Positions 63,363 to 64,000 of a stretch of DNA of 64,000 nucleotides are shown here, piece by piece. The DNA is from Loktanella sp. M215 (GTDB taxonomy: Bacteria > Pseudomonadota > Alphaproteobacteria > Rhodobacterales > Rhodobacteraceae). The translations under genes were made by a program, and so were the position numbers. The stretch is taken from positions 409,501 through 473,500 of the forward strand of contig NZ_WMEA01000001.1 of NCBI RefSeq assembly GCF_021735925.1, read 5' to 3'. Numbering within the stretch: the first letter of the stretch is position 1; the number at the start of each line of letters is the position of its first letter. The notes beneath the pieces were generated by a model. That model did no database searches. It worked only from the letters and a program-made list of their open reading frames with translations, and had not been told where the DNA came from.

Positions 63363-64000
63363 TCATGGTTTCGTCCGCGTCAGACCCGTCGCCTGCGCAT
63401 GAGAGATATCGACCTCGCGCTGGCCCGCCTGCACCGCATCGCGCCAGCCCGCGTTGTTGATGACCGTGTCGGGCCGGGCGGCCTCCTTGTCATAGAAGGC
63501 CAGCAGCGCCTCGACCGTATGCCACTGCGAGTATTCGTGCAGCAGACGGTCGGCGAGCCATTTGACCGGCAACTTCAACAGCGTGTCGGCTTTCTGGTAG
63601 TGATAGCAGACGACCTGCCGGATGGCCTGATCGCTGATCTTGCCGGCCTTGTTCCATTTCACGTCGATCATGTTCAGCCGCAGCCCCGCCCGTTCGACCG
63701 CGACCGGCAAAGAGATCTGGTCCAGCGTCGGATAAATCCCGCGGGCCAGACGCCGCCGTTCGATCGCCAGCGCCGTATCGCGCCAGAGTTCACCAAAGTG
63801 CGATCCCATGTAGGTCACGTAACCGGCCGAGATCGAGGGCATGGTGAACGACTGGTCGGGCCGCGACATGCGCCCGCGCGGCAGGGACAGACCCACGCTT
63901 TCATAGGCCGGCACCCAGTCCTGCGGCGTGTTGCCCCACATCCAGTTGCCCGTGGGCCTGCCAGACACCGCCCCCGGCACCAGCGTTTCCGACAGCAGCG
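63363..64000 (-). CDS. partial protein, possibly a nucleotide-sugar glycosyltransferase
   Basis: The C-terminal 211 residues of a protein whose start lies beyond the window. It includes ETLVPGAVSGRPTGNWMWGN, ISAGYVTYMGSHFG and YPTLDQISLPVAVERAGLRL; the P-x-x-DQ-x-x-x-P text recalls diphospho-sugar transferases, but nothing is firm. It is 69 bases upstream of tRNA-Trp. The sulfotransferase-like gene is on the same strand. Confidence 0.6.
   Translation of the reverse strand, partial: LLSETLVPGAVSGRPTGNWMWGNTPQDWVPAYESVGLSLPRGRMSRPDQSFTMPSISAGYVTYMGSHFGELWRDTALAIERRRLARGIYPTLDQISLPVAVERAGLRLNMIDVKWNKAGKISDQAIRQVVCYHYQKADTLLKLPVKWLADRLLHEYSQWHTVEALLAFYDKEAARPDTVINNAGWRDAVQAGQREVDISHAQATGLTRTKP

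Overview
The window looks like a chromosomal core segment of an alphaproteobacterium of the Rhodobacteraceae (Roseobacter group). The evidence is high GC with G/C-rich third positions, an RpoHII-type heat-shock sigma factor, an Hsp20-DUF1150 pair, a coaBC-dut-moeB/thiF string, fused ATP sulfurylase/APS kinase, and many ATGA stop/start overlaps. No species is claimed. No transposase, integrase, phage gene or CRISPR array was seen, and no gene-free gap exceeds about 300 bases.

Layout. Bases 1-31.6 kb hold mixed housekeeping genes: an HxlR regulator, a dimethylglycine-dehydrogenase-like flavoenzyme, pantothenate synthesis (panC-panB), small lipoproteins, a hydroxyacid dehydrogenase, a cation exporter, an M3 peptidase, an amino-acid ABC importer lacking its ATPase, a membrane-anchored MoeB/ThiF protein, dut, coaBC, a ChaN-like protein, rpoHII, cobalamin genes (cobP, cobC), a GST with a C-terminal TRASH-like motif, a ComM-like ATPase, purE-purK, a small heat-shock operon, an orphan response regulator, a PAPS synthetase preceded in frame by a winged-helix domain, a RES-fold protein, trxB, an Lrp regulator, an ABC-F ATPase and a DUF1127 protein.

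Bases 31.8-63.3 kb are the transcription/translation super-cluster, almost all on the minus strand. In transcription order: tRNA-Trp, a sulfotransferase-like gene, secE, nusG, rplK-rplA, rplJ-rplL, rpoB-rpoC, an inserted EamA transporter and a divergent CDF exporter, rpsL-rpsG-fusA-tuf, an inserted membrane protein, rpsJ-rplC-rplD-rplW, an inserted unknown gene, rplB-rpsS-rplV-rpsC-rplP, an inserted 2OG-Fe(II) oxygenase, then rpmC to rpmD. The cluster stops at rpmD with an intrinsic terminator; rplO, secY, adk and the alpha operon are absent. Hairpin terminators after tuf, rplW, the unknown gene and rplP cut what is usually one transcript into separate units.

The most interesting signals are: (1) a MarR-EPS-like winged helix in frame with ATP sulfurylase/APS kinase, with two GTTC/GAAC palindromes upstream; (2) a TIGR02466-type oxygenase immediately downstream of rplP (uL16), a ribosomal protein hydroxylated by a 2OG oxygenase in E. 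coli; (3) a sulfotransferase-like gene between tRNA-Trp and secE, which with (1) hints at sulfated surface polysaccharide; (4) a four-copy intergenic element of the form GAGTATTT-A-run-GCGAGGAC. Only the sequence itself was used; family names come from recognised motifs and no database search was run.
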